Position numbers and translations under genes: made by a program. Below, in pieces: positions 26,677-35,600 of a stretch of 64,000 bases of DNA. The notes beneath the pieces are model-generated. The model searched no databases. It had not been told where the DNA came from and saw only the letters and a program-made list of their open reading frames with translations. The DNA lies in the NCBI RefSeq assembly GCF_021442385.1, contig NZ_MUZA01000025.1, positions 1 through 64,000 on the forward strand, written 5' to 3'. Source of the stretch: Micromonospora sp. MH99. GTDB lineage: Bacteria; Actinomycetota; Actinomycetes; Mycobacteriales; Micromonosporaceae. The first letter of the stretch is position 1. Each line of letters starts with the position of its first letter.

Positions 26677-28257
26677 GTGCGAGTGACCGGAACCGGGCAC
26701 GCCAGCATGCGGATCGACACGGCCGCGGGCAGCATCCTGTGCGACCCGTGGGTCAACCCGGCCTACTTCGCCTCGTGGTTTCCCTTCCCGGACAATTCAC
26801 TGCTCGACTGGGAGACGCTGGGCCAGGTCGACTACCTGTACGTCTCCCACCTGCACCGGGACCACTTCGATGCGAAGCACCTGCGGGACTTCGTCTCGAA
26901 GGACGCCACCGTCCTGCTCCCCGAGTTTCCGACCTCGGAGATGGAGGACGAGTTCCGGGCACTGGGCTTCACGAAGTTCCTGAAGGCGCCCAACGAGCAG
27001 GTCGTGGAGCTCGACGGCGGCCTGAAGATCATGATCCAGGCGTTGACCAGCCCCACCGACGGCCCGATCGGCGACTCCTCGCTCTGGGTGGAGTACGACG
27101 GTGTGCGGCTGCTCAACCAGAACGACGCCCGCCCCACCGACCTGAGCGTCTTCGCCGAGTTGGGGCACGTGCACGCGCACCTGCTCCAGTTCTCCGGGGC
27201 GATCTGGTACCCGATGGTCTACGAGTTGCCGCAGGCGGCGAAGACCGCGTTCGGCAAGCAGAAGCGTGACCGGCAGTTCGACCGGACGTGGCGCTACATC
27301 GACGACCTGAAGGCCGACCACGTCTTCCCGATCGCCGGCCCGCCGTGCTTCCTCGACGACGAGCTGTGGCAGTTCAACGACATCCACGGCGACGAGGGCA
27401 ACATCTTCCCGGACCAGTCGGTCTTCCTGAGCGAGTACGCGAAGGTCGGCGGCACCAACGGCATCGTGCTGCTGCCGGGCAGCGTCGCCGAGGTCACCAC
27501 CGAGGGCGCGAGCACCACCCACCCGGTGCCGGTGCAGGAGTTCTTCGCGAACAAGGTCGCCCACCTGGAGGAGATGCGGGAGCGCAAGCGCCCGATCATC
27601 GAGGCAGAGAAGGCGTCCTGGCGGCACCCCGAGGTAGACGTGCTCGGCGAGATGAAGCGCCGCATCGAGCCGCTGCTCGACGAGTCGATCTACCTGGCCA
27701 AGGGGGTCGGCGGCCCGGTCCGCTTCGACCTGGTGGGCTACGACGGCGAGAGCGTCGAGTCGATCGTGGTGGACTTCCCGGGTAAGGAGGTCCGGCCGTA
27801 CGCGGACGAGAAGGTCCGCTACCGCTTCCGGACCGAGCGGTCGCTGATCGAGCACCTGCTCTTCATCGACGAGGTGGACTGGGTCAACTCGCTCTTTCTG
27901 TCCTGCCGGTTCTCGGCGGCCCGGATCGGCCAGTACAACGAGTTCGTCTACGCGTTCTTCAAGTGCCTCTCCGAGGAGCGCCTCCAGTACGCCGAGGGTT
28001 GGTACGACGAGCACGAGCGCACCACCGACGCCGAGGACATCACGCTTGGCGACTGGGTGGTGCAGCGGCGCTGCCCGCACCTGAAGGCGGACCTGACCCG
28101 GTTCGGCATCGTCGAGGGCGACCAGCTCACCTGTCAGCTGCATGGTTGGCGCTTCGACCTGCCCTCTGGCCGCTGCCTGACGAGCGTCGGCCACAAGGTC
28201 CGCGCCCACCGCGTCGACGCGGAGACCCCGGCCCCGGCGGGCGAAGCCCTGAGCTGA
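26677..28257 (+). CDS. MBL-fold hydrolase fused to a C-terminal Rieske domain
   Basis: 526 residues. N-terminal metallo-beta-lactamase fold of the UlaG/CMP-Neu5Ac-hydroxylase-like branch: TGTGHASMRIDT, then YVSHLHRDHFD (metal-site HxHxDH-like), RLLNQNDARP and FSGAIWYPMVY. C-terminal Rieske 2Fe-2S site at residues ~464-490: RRCPHLKADL ... LTCQLHGWRFDLPSGRC (CxH and CxxH). Vertebrate CMP-Neu5Ac hydroxylase has the same two modules with Rieske first, so a redox hydroxylase is possible but not shown. GTG 26677 follows GAGGGGG at 26662-26668; TAGCGT at 26631-26636 may be its -10. Monocistronic. Confidence 0.8.
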   Translation: MRVTGTGHASMRIDTAAGSILCDPWVNPAYFASWFPFPDNSLLDWETLGQVDYLYVSHLHRDHFDAKHLRDFVSKDATVLLPEFPTSEMEDEFRALGFTKFLKAPNEQVVELDGGLKIMIQALTSPTDGPIGDSSLWVEYDGVRLLNQNDARPTDLSVFAELGHVHAHLLQFSGAIWYPMVYELPQAAKTAFGKQKRDRQFDRTWRYIDDLKADHVFPIAGPPCFLDDELWQFNDIHGDEGNIFPDQSVFLSEYAKVGGTNGIVLLPGSVAEVTTEGASTTHPVPVQEFFANKVAHLEEMRERKRPIIEAEKASWRHPEVDVLGEMKRRIEPLLDESIYLAKGVGGPVRFDLVGYDGESVESIVVDFPGKEVRPYADEKVRYRFRTERSLIEHLLFIDEVDWVNSLFLSCRFSAARIGQYNEFVYAFFKCLSEERLQYAEGWYDEHERTTDAEDITLGDWVVQRRCPHLKADLTRFGIVEGDQLTCQLHGWRFDLPSGRCLTSVGHKVRAHRVDAETPAPAGEALS

Positions 28258-28281
28258 CCCCGCTCCGCCCCCTTCCGCCCT

Positions 28282-28355
28282 CGCGATCGTGCACTTTCGG
28301 TCGGCGCAAAGTGCCGCAATCGCCCCAGAGCGGCGACCGAAAGCGCAAGATCGCG
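28282..28355. repeat. Long imperfect inverted repeat between genes
   Basis: Arms 28282-28303 and 28334-28355 match at 20 of 22 positions (core GCACTTTCGGTCG against CGACCGAAAGCGC) with a 30-nt centre that itself has GCACTTT/AAAGTGC. It lies just downstream of the Rieske fusion and ends 8 nt before the next GTG. From memory, CGATCTTGCACTTTC-like palindromes are frequent in Micromonospora genomes. Confidence 0.7.
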
Positions 28356-28362
28356 GGGTGGG

Positions 28363-29085
28363 GTGCGCGACGAGAGCGGGGCGGGCGTGGCGGGGGCGGA
28401 CGCGCGGGAGAGCGAGTACCGGTACGAGCGCGGCCGGGAGAAGGCCCGGGACGCCGCGCGGGTGGAGACGTTCAGCGATGGTGTCTTCGCGGTCGTGCTG
28501 ACGGTGATGGCCGTCGAGCTGCTCCAGACCGGTCCCGCCAGGGAGAGTGGGCGGGCGCTTCCGGACGCCCTGGCCCACGCCTGGCCGTCCTACCTGGCGT
28601 ACGTGATCACCTTTGCGCTCGCCGGGCAGGTCTGGCTCGCCCACCACAACCTGTGGCGGTACGTCGTCCGGGTCGATCAGATGCTGCTGGTCTTCAACCT
28701 GGGCGTCCTGCTCTTCATCGCCACCATCCCGTTCACCGCCGACCTGCTGTCGGACAACCTGCGCGGTGGAACGACCGAGCAGCGACTGACCGCCGCCCTG
28801 TACCTCGGCACGGTGCTCGGCGAGGCGATCTTCGTCAACCTGAGCTGGTGGTGGGCCCGCCGACGTGGGCTGCTGCACCCCGACCTGGATCCCCGGCTGG
28901 CCCGGGCGATCGCGCGTCGGGTGCTGGTCAAGCCCCTGCTCTACCTCGTCGCCTTCGCCGTCGTCTTCATCGACCCGATCCTGAGCCTCTGCGCGTACCT
29001 CCTGCTGGTCGGCTACTACCTGATCGGCGGCCCGGGCGACCTCCGGCCGTCCGCCGGCACGAGCGAGGGCCGGTCAGCGGCGTAG
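28363..29085 (+). CDS. TMEM175-family (DUF1211) potassium-channel-like protein
   Basis: 240 residues, six hydrophobic helices. The family hallmark RVETFSDGVFAVVLTVMAVEL (shown here as RVETFSDGVFAV) lies at about residues 34-45; the FSDG element lines the pore in TMEM175 channels. Prokaryotic members form leak K+ channels in the membrane as tetramers. The first ~30 residues are charged and may be partly untranslated if a later start is used; GTG 28363 is the start given. Nothing in context indicates its regulation. Confidence 0.85.
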   Translation: MRDESGAGVAGADARESEYRYERGREKARDAARVETFSDGVFAVVLTVMAVELLQTGPARESGRALPDALAHAWPSYLAYVITFALAGQVWLAHHNLWRYVVRVDQMLLVFNLGVLLFIATIPFTADLLSDNLRGGTTEQRLTAALYLGTVLGEAIFVNLSWWWARRRGLLHPDLDPRLARAIARRVLVKPLLYLVAFAVVFIDPILSLCAYLLLVGYYLIGGPGDLRPSAGTSEGRSAA

Positions 29086-29151
29086 GGCCTGTTTGCTGGG
29101 AACGCGCCCTGCCGGATCGCCGCCCGGCCCCCGCCTCGGCTCGACCGCCGT

Positions 29152-30753
29152 TCAGGAAACAGACCCCAGGTCGGCGAGGATGCGTCGGGCGGCGTTGTGG
29201 CCGGCGGCGCCGATGACGCTGCCCGCCGGGTGGCAGCCGGCGCTGCCCGCGTACACGCCGTCGATGCCTGTGGCGTACGGCATCCGGTCGGTGAACGAGA
29301 CGGTGTTGTCGACGTGGTGGATGTGACCGCCGGTGATGCCGAAGTGCTTCTCGATGCCCGGCGGGGGCAGCGGCACCGCGTCGGCGATCAGGTCGGCGGT
29401 GCCCGGCGCGTACCGCTCGACGATCGCGACGAGCCGGTCGACGTAGCCGGGCAGTTCCGCCTCCCAGGTGGTGCCGGCCAGCTCGTAGGGGACCGACTGG
29501 ACGAACAGCGCCGACGAGTGGTGCCCGGCGGCGTCGGACAGCGACGGGTCGACTGTGGTGTGCAGGTACCACTCGATCGTCGGCTCCGCGGGCAGCCGCC
29601 CCGCCTGCACGTCCGCCCACATGTCACGCAGCGCGGTCATCGGCGAGGCGGAGTCGCCGCCGACCAGCGACGCGGACCCGGGCAGCAGGTGGATTGTCGA
29701 GCCGAACGGGCTCGGCGTGCCCGCCGGCAGGCAGGAGAACCGCGGCAGGTCGGTGAGCGCCAGGTTGAGCTTCAGGGTGGTGCCGGGGCGGCGGACCGCC
29801 GACATCCGTTCGCCGAGCGACGCCGGGAGCGCGCCGTCGGGCACCAGGTCCATCAGCCGGTACGGGTCGCACGCGCCGAGCACCACCCGCGCGGCGACCT
29901 GCCGGCCGTCGGCCAGCACGACTCCGCTGGCCGCGCCGCCGTCCAGGGTCACCGCGCGCACCGGCGTACCGGTCAGGATCGTCGCTCCGGCGGCGCGTGC
30001 GGCGTCGGCGAACGTGGCCGAGACGGTGCCCATCCCGCCCTCGGCGATCATCCAGGTGCCGCCGGAGCCGGGCAGCCGGCACATGTTGTGCACGAGGAAG
30101 TTGTGGCCGGTCCCGGGGTCGTCCGGGCCGGCGTTGAGGCCGGAGAGCCCGTCGGTGACCGCGTACATGCTGACCAGCAGTTCGGAGCGGAACTCGAACC
30201 GGGCCAGGTAGTCCGCGACCGAGCCCCGGACGAGGTCGACGAAGACCTGCCGCAGCGCCGGGCGGACGTGCCGCTCGGCGGTCTCCTCGGCGCTCAGCGG
30301 CTCGGCCAGCCAGGCCGGGGCGAGGTCCTCGCGCAGCGCGGCCAGCTCGGCCTGCATCGCGTCGTCGGCGGCCACGTCGGCGGGGGAGAAGAACTCGGCG
30401 AGCTGCGCCCGGGTGGCGGCGGTGTCGCTGCCGAAGAGCAGGTACGGCGAGCCGAGGCCGCCGGGCGTCGGCAGGAAGTAGTGCGGGTCGCGGCGCAGCA
30501 CCGGAATCCGCACGTCGAGGGTGGCGAGCAGCTCCGGCGGCATGAGCCCGAGCAGGTACGACCCGGTGGAGTGGCGCAGCCCCGGCACCTTCGGGAACGG
30601 GTTCTCGGTGCGGGTCGCGCCGCCGATGACGTCGGCCGCCTCCAGCACCAGGACGTCCAGGCCGGCGCGGGCCAGCAGGATGGCCGAGACCAGACCGTTG
30701 TGCCCGGCACCGACGATCACGACGTCGGCCCGGCCGGGAAGTTCACTGCTCAT
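29152..30753 (-). CDS. PYROXD2/phytoene-desaturase-like FAD oxidoreductase
   Basis: 533-residue flavoprotein. N-terminal dinucleotide fold VVIVGAGHNGLVSAILLARA followed by LVLEAADVIGGATRT; C-terminal FAD motif GIDGVYAGSAGCHPAGSVIGAAGHNAA. The family covers phytoene desaturases and PYROXD2-type proteins; with no carotenoid genes nearby it is more likely the latter. ATG 30753 is preferred to the upstream in-frame start at 30777. It converges on the TMEM175 gene: GGCCTGTTTGCTGG at 29090 and TTCAGGAAACAGACC at 29151 can pair weakly as a shared terminator. Confidence 0.85.
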   Translation of the reverse strand: MSSELPGRADVVIVGAGHNGLVSAILLARAGLDVLVLEAADVIGGATRTENPFPKVPGLRHSTGSYLLGLMPPELLATLDVRIPVLRRDPHYFLPTPGGLGSPYLLFGSDTAATRAQLAEFFSPADVAADDAMQAELAALREDLAPAWLAEPLSAEETAERHVRPALRQVFVDLVRGSVADYLARFEFRSELLVSMYAVTDGLSGLNAGPDDPGTGHNFLVHNMCRLPGSGGTWMIAEGGMGTVSATFADAARAAGATILTGTPVRAVTLDGGAASGVVLADGRQVAARVVLGACDPYRLMDLVPDGALPASLGERMSAVRRPGTTLKLNLALTDLPRFSCLPAGTPSPFGSTIHLLPGSASLVGGDSASPMTALRDMWADVQAGRLPAEPTIEWYLHTTVDPSLSDAAGHHSSALFVQSVPYELAGTTWEAELPGYVDRLVAIVERYAPGTADLIADAVPLPPPGIEKHFGITGGHIHHVDNTVSFTDRMPYATGIDGVYAGSAGCHPAGSVIGAAGHNAARRILADLGSVS

Positions 30754-30805
30754 GCCGCCGCAGCCTAGCCCCACCACCGCGCGGGGTCAGCCCACCGCGC
30801 GCTGA

Positions 30806-31645
30806 TCAACTCGGCCGGGGAGCGCGTTGGGCACGCCAGCGGGAGAGGGCCAGGGTGGCGGAGTAGCCGGCCAGGACGATCACGTGGAACAGGTACAGCC
30901 ACAGGAGCACGGCCACGCCGGCGCCGATCTCGTCGAAGCCGCCGAAGGGTGCGCCCAGATCCAGCGGCAGGGACGCGAACAGCACGAAGCCGTGCATGAA
31001 CCCGGAGAGGTTCGCCGCGGTGAACGACCCGAGCCCGAGGGTGGAGAGCCAGTCCGGCGATGCGGGCCCCACCACCCGGAACACCCACACCACCACAGGT
31101 GTGAGCACCAGCCACACCGCCAGGAACGACAGCACCACCCCCAGAGCGCCGAGCCAGCCGCCCTGGGTGACCAGGTGGGTGGTGACCGGGAGCGCCAGCA
31201 GGATCGACAGCAGCAGCGCGGGTGCCGGCGCGAGCAGCGGCAGCAGCAGCAGTCGACCTCGCCAACCGACCAGGTGCTCGTCGCTGCGCGGGGCCGCCAC
31301 CGACACGAACGCCCGGCGGAGCCCCTCGCCGTACAGCGACGCGGGCAGCAGCGAGGCAAGGGCCAGCACGGGGGTCAACTCCACCCCGGCGTCGACAAGC
31401 GCGGCCACCGCCCGGGGCGCCCCGATCGCCGTCGGCAGGGCCTCCACGGCGTACGACGTGAGCCGGCGTACCCGATCGGCGCCCGCGATCAGTGAGGTGA
31501 GCCAGAGGGCCAGCAGGGCCACCGGGACCACGGCGATCGCCCCGTAGAAGGTGATCGCGGCCGCGTGCAGCGACAGGTCCCGCCCGCGCACCGGACGGAA
31601 CGCGGCACTGGTGATCCGCTTCGCGCGCTGCCATCCGTTGCCCAT
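30806..31645 (-). CDS. YihY/BrkB-type membrane protein
   Basis: 279 residues with about six membrane helices. The opening LSLHAAAITFYGAIAVVPVALLALWL is the usual first helix of the YihY/virulence factor BrkB family; later LWLYLFHVIVLAGYSATLALSRW matches its C-terminal helix. Function in the family is unresolved (not RNase BN despite older naming). ATG 31645 has GGAGAA upstream. It is divergent from the GNAT gene at 31697 with only 51 nt between starts. Confidence 0.78.
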   Translation of the reverse strand: MGNGWQRAKRITSAAFRPVRGRDLSLHAAAITFYGAIAVVPVALLALWLTSLIAGADRVRRLTSYAVEALPTAIGAPRAVAALVDAGVELTPVLALASLLPASLYGEGLRRAFVSVAAPRSDEHLVGWRGRLLLLPLLAPAPALLLSILLALPVTTHLVTQGGWLGALGVVLSFLAVWLVLTPVVVWVFRVVGPASPDWLSTLGLGSFTAANLSGFMHGFVLFASLPLDLGAPFGGFDEIGAGVAVLLWLYLFHVIVLAGYSATLALSRWRAQRAPRPS

Positions 31646-31682
31646 CGGGTTCTCCTTCCCTGTCCTCGGGGCGGTCACTCCT

Positions 31683-31688
31683 TAAGAT
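31683..31688 (+). promoter_or_regulatory. Predicted -10 box, leaderless GNAT gene (TAAGAT)
   Basis: TAAGAT is a perfect TANNNT box and ends 8 nt before the ATG at 31697. Confidence 0.55.
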
Positions 31689-31696
31689 CGCCGGTC

Positions 31697-32248
31697 ATGA
31701 CTGTTGTCACCACCGAACGTCTCATCCTGCGCGACTGGACCGACGATCCGGCCGATCTGGCCCGTATCTACGACATCTACTCCCGCCCGGAGATCACTCG
31801 CTGGTTGGGCGCCTCGCCGGGCCTGCCGATGACCGACCCGGCCCAGGCCGTCGAGCGGCTGCGGTTCTGGCAGGACCGGCACGCCGCCGACGGTGGCCGG
31901 TACGGCACCTGGGCGGTCGAGGTGCGCGAGACCGGTCAGGTGGCCGGTACCGCGTTGCTCAAGCCGCTGCCGGGGCGGGACGAGACGGTGCGGACCGAGG
32001 ACATCGAGACGGGGTGGCACCTGCACCCGGACTCGTGGGGTCACGGCTACGCCACCGAGGCCGCGCGTGCGCTCGTCGCGCGGGAGTTCGCCGCCGGCAC
32101 CCGGGAGATCTACGCGGTCGTGTCGCCGGGCAACGAGCCGTCGATGGCTGTCGCTCGGAGGCTGGGCATGACCCATGTGGGTCAGCGCACCGACTGGTAC
32201 GGCGGGGAGCTGTTGGAGACGTTCGTCCTGGCGGCACCAGACGCCTGA
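31697..32248 (+). CDS. GNAT family N-acetyltransferase (RimJ/RimL-like)
   Basis: 183 residues of the Acetyltransf_3 type: TERLILRDWTDDPADL at the start, ETGWHLHPDSWGHGYATEAARALV as the acetyl-CoA-binding segment (motif A, in the Q/RxxGxG/A position HGYATE), and SMAVARRLGMTHVG. Such enzymes acetylate protein N-termini, antibiotics or small amines; the acceptor is unknown. Leaderless promoter and a strong terminator make it monocistronic. Confidence 0.87.
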   Translation: MTVVTTERLILRDWTDDPADLARIYDIYSRPEITRWLGASPGLPMTDPAQAVERLRFWQDRHAADGGRYGTWAVEVRETGQVAGTALLKPLPGRDETVRTEDIETGWHLHPDSWGHGYATEAARALVAREFAAGTREIYAVVSPGNEPSMAVARRLGMTHVGQRTDWYGGELLETFVLAAPDA

Positions 32249-32287
32249 TCGTTCCCGCACTTTCTGACGCAACATCCGCGCGGCATC

Positions 32288-32330
32288 GGCGAAGGTGCGG
32301 CCTCCAGTCGTCGGGGGCCGCACCTTCGCC
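32288..32330 (+). terminator. Strong terminator after the GNAT gene
   Basis: Perfect 15-bp arms GGCGAAGGTGCGGCC and GGCCGCACCTTCGCC with a 13-nt loop, 39 nt after the stop codon. Confidence 0.75.
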
Positions 32331-32397
32331 GTGTGTGGGGACGGCGCGTCGGGCGTCGGGGCAGAAGAGCCCATCAATAGTCACGGCTGTCGAAGTG

Positions 32398-32436
32398 TTG
32401 ACGCTCCCGTAGCACGTCAGTAACCTTTGGCCAAAG
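32398..32436 (+). promoter_or_regulatory. Promoter of the GH87 gene with overlapping palindromic operator
   Basis: TTGACG (32398-32403), a 17-bp spacer and TAACCT (32421-32426) make the best sigma-A-type promoter in the window. The perfect 12-bp palindrome CTTTGGCCAAAG (32425-32436) overlaps the -10 and start site, placed as a repressor site would be. About 220 nt of leader follow, including two GATTTCGA copies (32445 and 32466). The rest of 32249-32653 holds only the terminator above. Confidence 0.6.
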
Positions 32437-32653
32437 TAACGCAAGATTTCGACAAAGACGTGCACGATTTCGAGCACGTATGCGGAAGATTCGGCGGGCC
32501 GCTCTGGGCCCGTTGCTGGTCGTGCCCCGCGCGGTCCGTACCCCCGTCTCTCTCGACGCCGGCCCACTCCCGCGTGGGCCGGCGCTGCACCGCCGCACCC
32601 CCACCCCGTGGTCACGCCGCCGCGGCAACCGTCCCCCGACGACAAGGACAGTG

Positions 32654-35600
32654 ATGAGACGAACGAATCTGTTCAGGATGGTGGCGGCCATGGCCGCGGC
32701 CACCCTGATGGCCACGGCGGGGGCGACCGCGATCGCGAGCCCGGCCGGCGCCGCCCGCCCCGCCGCCCCGGCCAGCAGCGCCTTCGCCCCGGCCGCCACC
32801 AACCTCGCCCAGGGCCGTCCCACCCAGGAGAGCGGCCACGCCGACGTCTACGACTCGTCGAAGGTCGTAGACGGCAACGCGGGCAGCTACTGGGAGAGCC
32901 TCAACAACTCGTTCCCCCAGTGGGTGCAGGTCGATCTCGGCTCGTCGCAGTCGGTCAACCAGGTCGTGCTGAAGCTGCCGACCTCCGGTTGGGCGACCCG
33001 TACGCAGACGTTGAGCGTGCAGGGCAGCGCCACCGGGTCGTCGTTCACCGACCTGGTCGGGTCGCAGACGTACACCTTCAACCCGGCGAGCGGCAGCACC
33101 GTCACCATCAACGTCAGCTCGGCCTCCACCCGCTACGTGCGGATCACCGTCACCGCCAACAGCGGCTGGCCGGCCGGGCAGCTCTCCGAACTGGAGGTGT
33201 ACGGCAGCGGCACGACCACCCCGGACACCACAGCGCCGAGCGTGCCGGGCAACCTCTCCTACACCCAGTCGGGCACCACCATCACCCTCAACTGGGTCGC
33301 GTCCACCGACAACGCGGGCGGCAGCGGCATCGCCGGCTACGACATCTACCGCAACGGCGCGTTCCTCCAGTCCGTCGGGAACGTGACCACCTTCAACGAC
33401 ACCCAGCCGGCCACGGCGACAGTGTCGTACTTCGTCCGGGCGCGCGACGCCGCCGGCAACCTGTCCGGCAACAGCAACACGGTCACCCGTACCGGCAGCG
33501 GTGACACCACCGCGCCGAGCGTGCCGGGGACGCTGTCCCAGAGCACGTCGGGCAGCACGATCACGCTCACCTGGGGCGCGTCGACCGATTCCGGCGGCAG
33601 CGGCCTGGCCGGCTACAACGTCTACCGGGGCGGCAGCCTGATCGCGACGCTGGGCACGGTGCTGACCTATCAGGACACCCAGCCCGCGACGGCTACCGTG
33701 TCGTACTACGTGCGCGCCCGCGACGGCGCCGGCAACCTCTCCGGCACCAGCAACACGGTGACCCGGACCGGCAGCAACCCGCCCGCGTGCACCAACGTGG
33801 CGCAGGGCAAGAGCATGACCGCGAGCGGTTCCACCTTCAGCTTCACGCCGGACAAGGCGAACGACGGGCAGCTCACCACCTACTGGGAGGGCGCGGCCAG
33901 TTACCCGCAGAACCTGACCGTGGCGCTGGGCGCGAACCACGCCATCTCCGCTGTCACGGTGAAGCTCAACCCGGACCCGGCCTGGGGCACCCGTACCCAG
34001 ACCATCGGTGTCCTCGGCCGCGACCAGGCGTCGTCGGCGTACACCAGCCTGGTGTCGGCGGCGGCGTACCAGTTCGCCCAGGGCACCAACGTGGTGACCA
34101 TCCCGGTCACCGCGACCACCGCGGACGTGCAGCTGCGGTTCACCGGCAACACCGGCGCCCCGTCCGGCCAGGTGGCCGAGCTGGAGGTGTGCGGCACCCC
34201 GGCGCCCAACCCGGACCTGGTCGTCAGCTCGCTGACCTGGTCGCCCTCGTCGCCCAGCGAGGTCTCCCCGGTCACCCTCTCGGCCGTGGTGCAGAACGTC
34301 GGCTCCGCGTCCGCCGGTGCTACGACCGTGAACTTCAGCCTGGCCGGCGCGGTCGTCGGCAGCGCCACGGTGGGCGCGCTCGCCGCGGGCGGCTCGACCA
34401 CCGTGTCGTTCAACGCCGGTACGCGGCCGATGGGCAGCTACGCCGTCTCGGCGGTGGTCGACCCGACGAACACGATCGTCGAGCAGAACAACGGCAACAA
34501 CAGCCTCACGGCGGCGTCGCCGCTGGTGGTCGCGCAGGCGCCGGGCCCGGACCTCCAGGTGCTCAGCATCGCCTCGAACCCGCCGAACCCGGCCGTCGGG
34601 GCGTCCGTCACCTTCACCGTGACGGTCCGCAACCGGGGCACCACCGCGACCGGCGCGACCACAGTCACCCGACTGGTGGCGGGCGGCACCACGCTCAACA
34701 CCACCACCGCCTCGATCGCCGCCGGCGCGACGGTCACCGTGGCCGTCACCGGCAGCTGGACCGCCACCAGCGGCGGCGCCACCCTCACCGCCACCGCCGA
34801 CGCGACGAACGTGGTCACCGAGACCAACGAGGGCAACAACGCGTTCAGCCAGTCGATAGTGGTCGGCCGTGGGGCCGCCGTCCCGTACGTCTCCTACGAG
34901 GCCGAGGCCGGCCGCTACCAGGGCACGCTGCTGGAGACCGACCCGCTGCGCACCTTCGGGCACACCAACTTCGCCAGCGAGTCCTCCGGCCGCAAGTCGG
35001 TACGGCTCACCAGCACCGGCCAGTTCGTCGAGTTCACCTCGGCCAACCAGGCCAACTCCATAGTGGTGCGCAACTCGATCCCGGACGCGCCCGGTGGCGG
35101 CGGCATCGAGGCGACCATCAGCCTCTACGTCAACGACGTGTTCTCCCGGAAGCTGACCCTGTCGTCGAAGCACAGCTGGCTCTACGGCAACACCGACGGG
35201 CCCGAGGCGCTGACCAACACCCCGCAGGCCGACGCCCGGCGGCTCTTCGACGAGTCGAACGCGCTGCTGGCGCAGTCGTACCCGGCCGGCACCCGGTTCA
35301 AGTTGCAGCGCGACTCGGGTGACACCGCCTCGTTCTACGTGATCGACATGATCGACCTGGAGCAGGTGGCGCCGCCGGCGAGCCAGCCCGCCGGCTGCAC
35401 CTCGATCACCGCGTACGGCGCGGTTCCGAACGACGGGCTCGACGACACCGCAGCCATCCAGCGGGCCGTGACCGACGACCAGAACGGTGTCATCGGCTGC
35501 GTCTGGATCCCCGCCGGGCAGTGGCGGCAGGAGCAGAAGATCCTGACCGACGACCCGCAGAACCGGGGCATGTACAACCAGGTCGGCATCAGCAACGTCA

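Noticed and set aside
28363-28450. Inverted repeat 28282-28355 as terminator only
   Set aside because: There is no T-run and the centre is long; its size and symmetry fit a dispersed element better, so it is listed as a repeat.
29152-30753. Carotenoid phytoene desaturase (crtI)
   Set aside because: The fold fits, but there is no phytoene synthase or other carotenoid gene nearby and the sequence looks closer to PYROXD2-type proteins.
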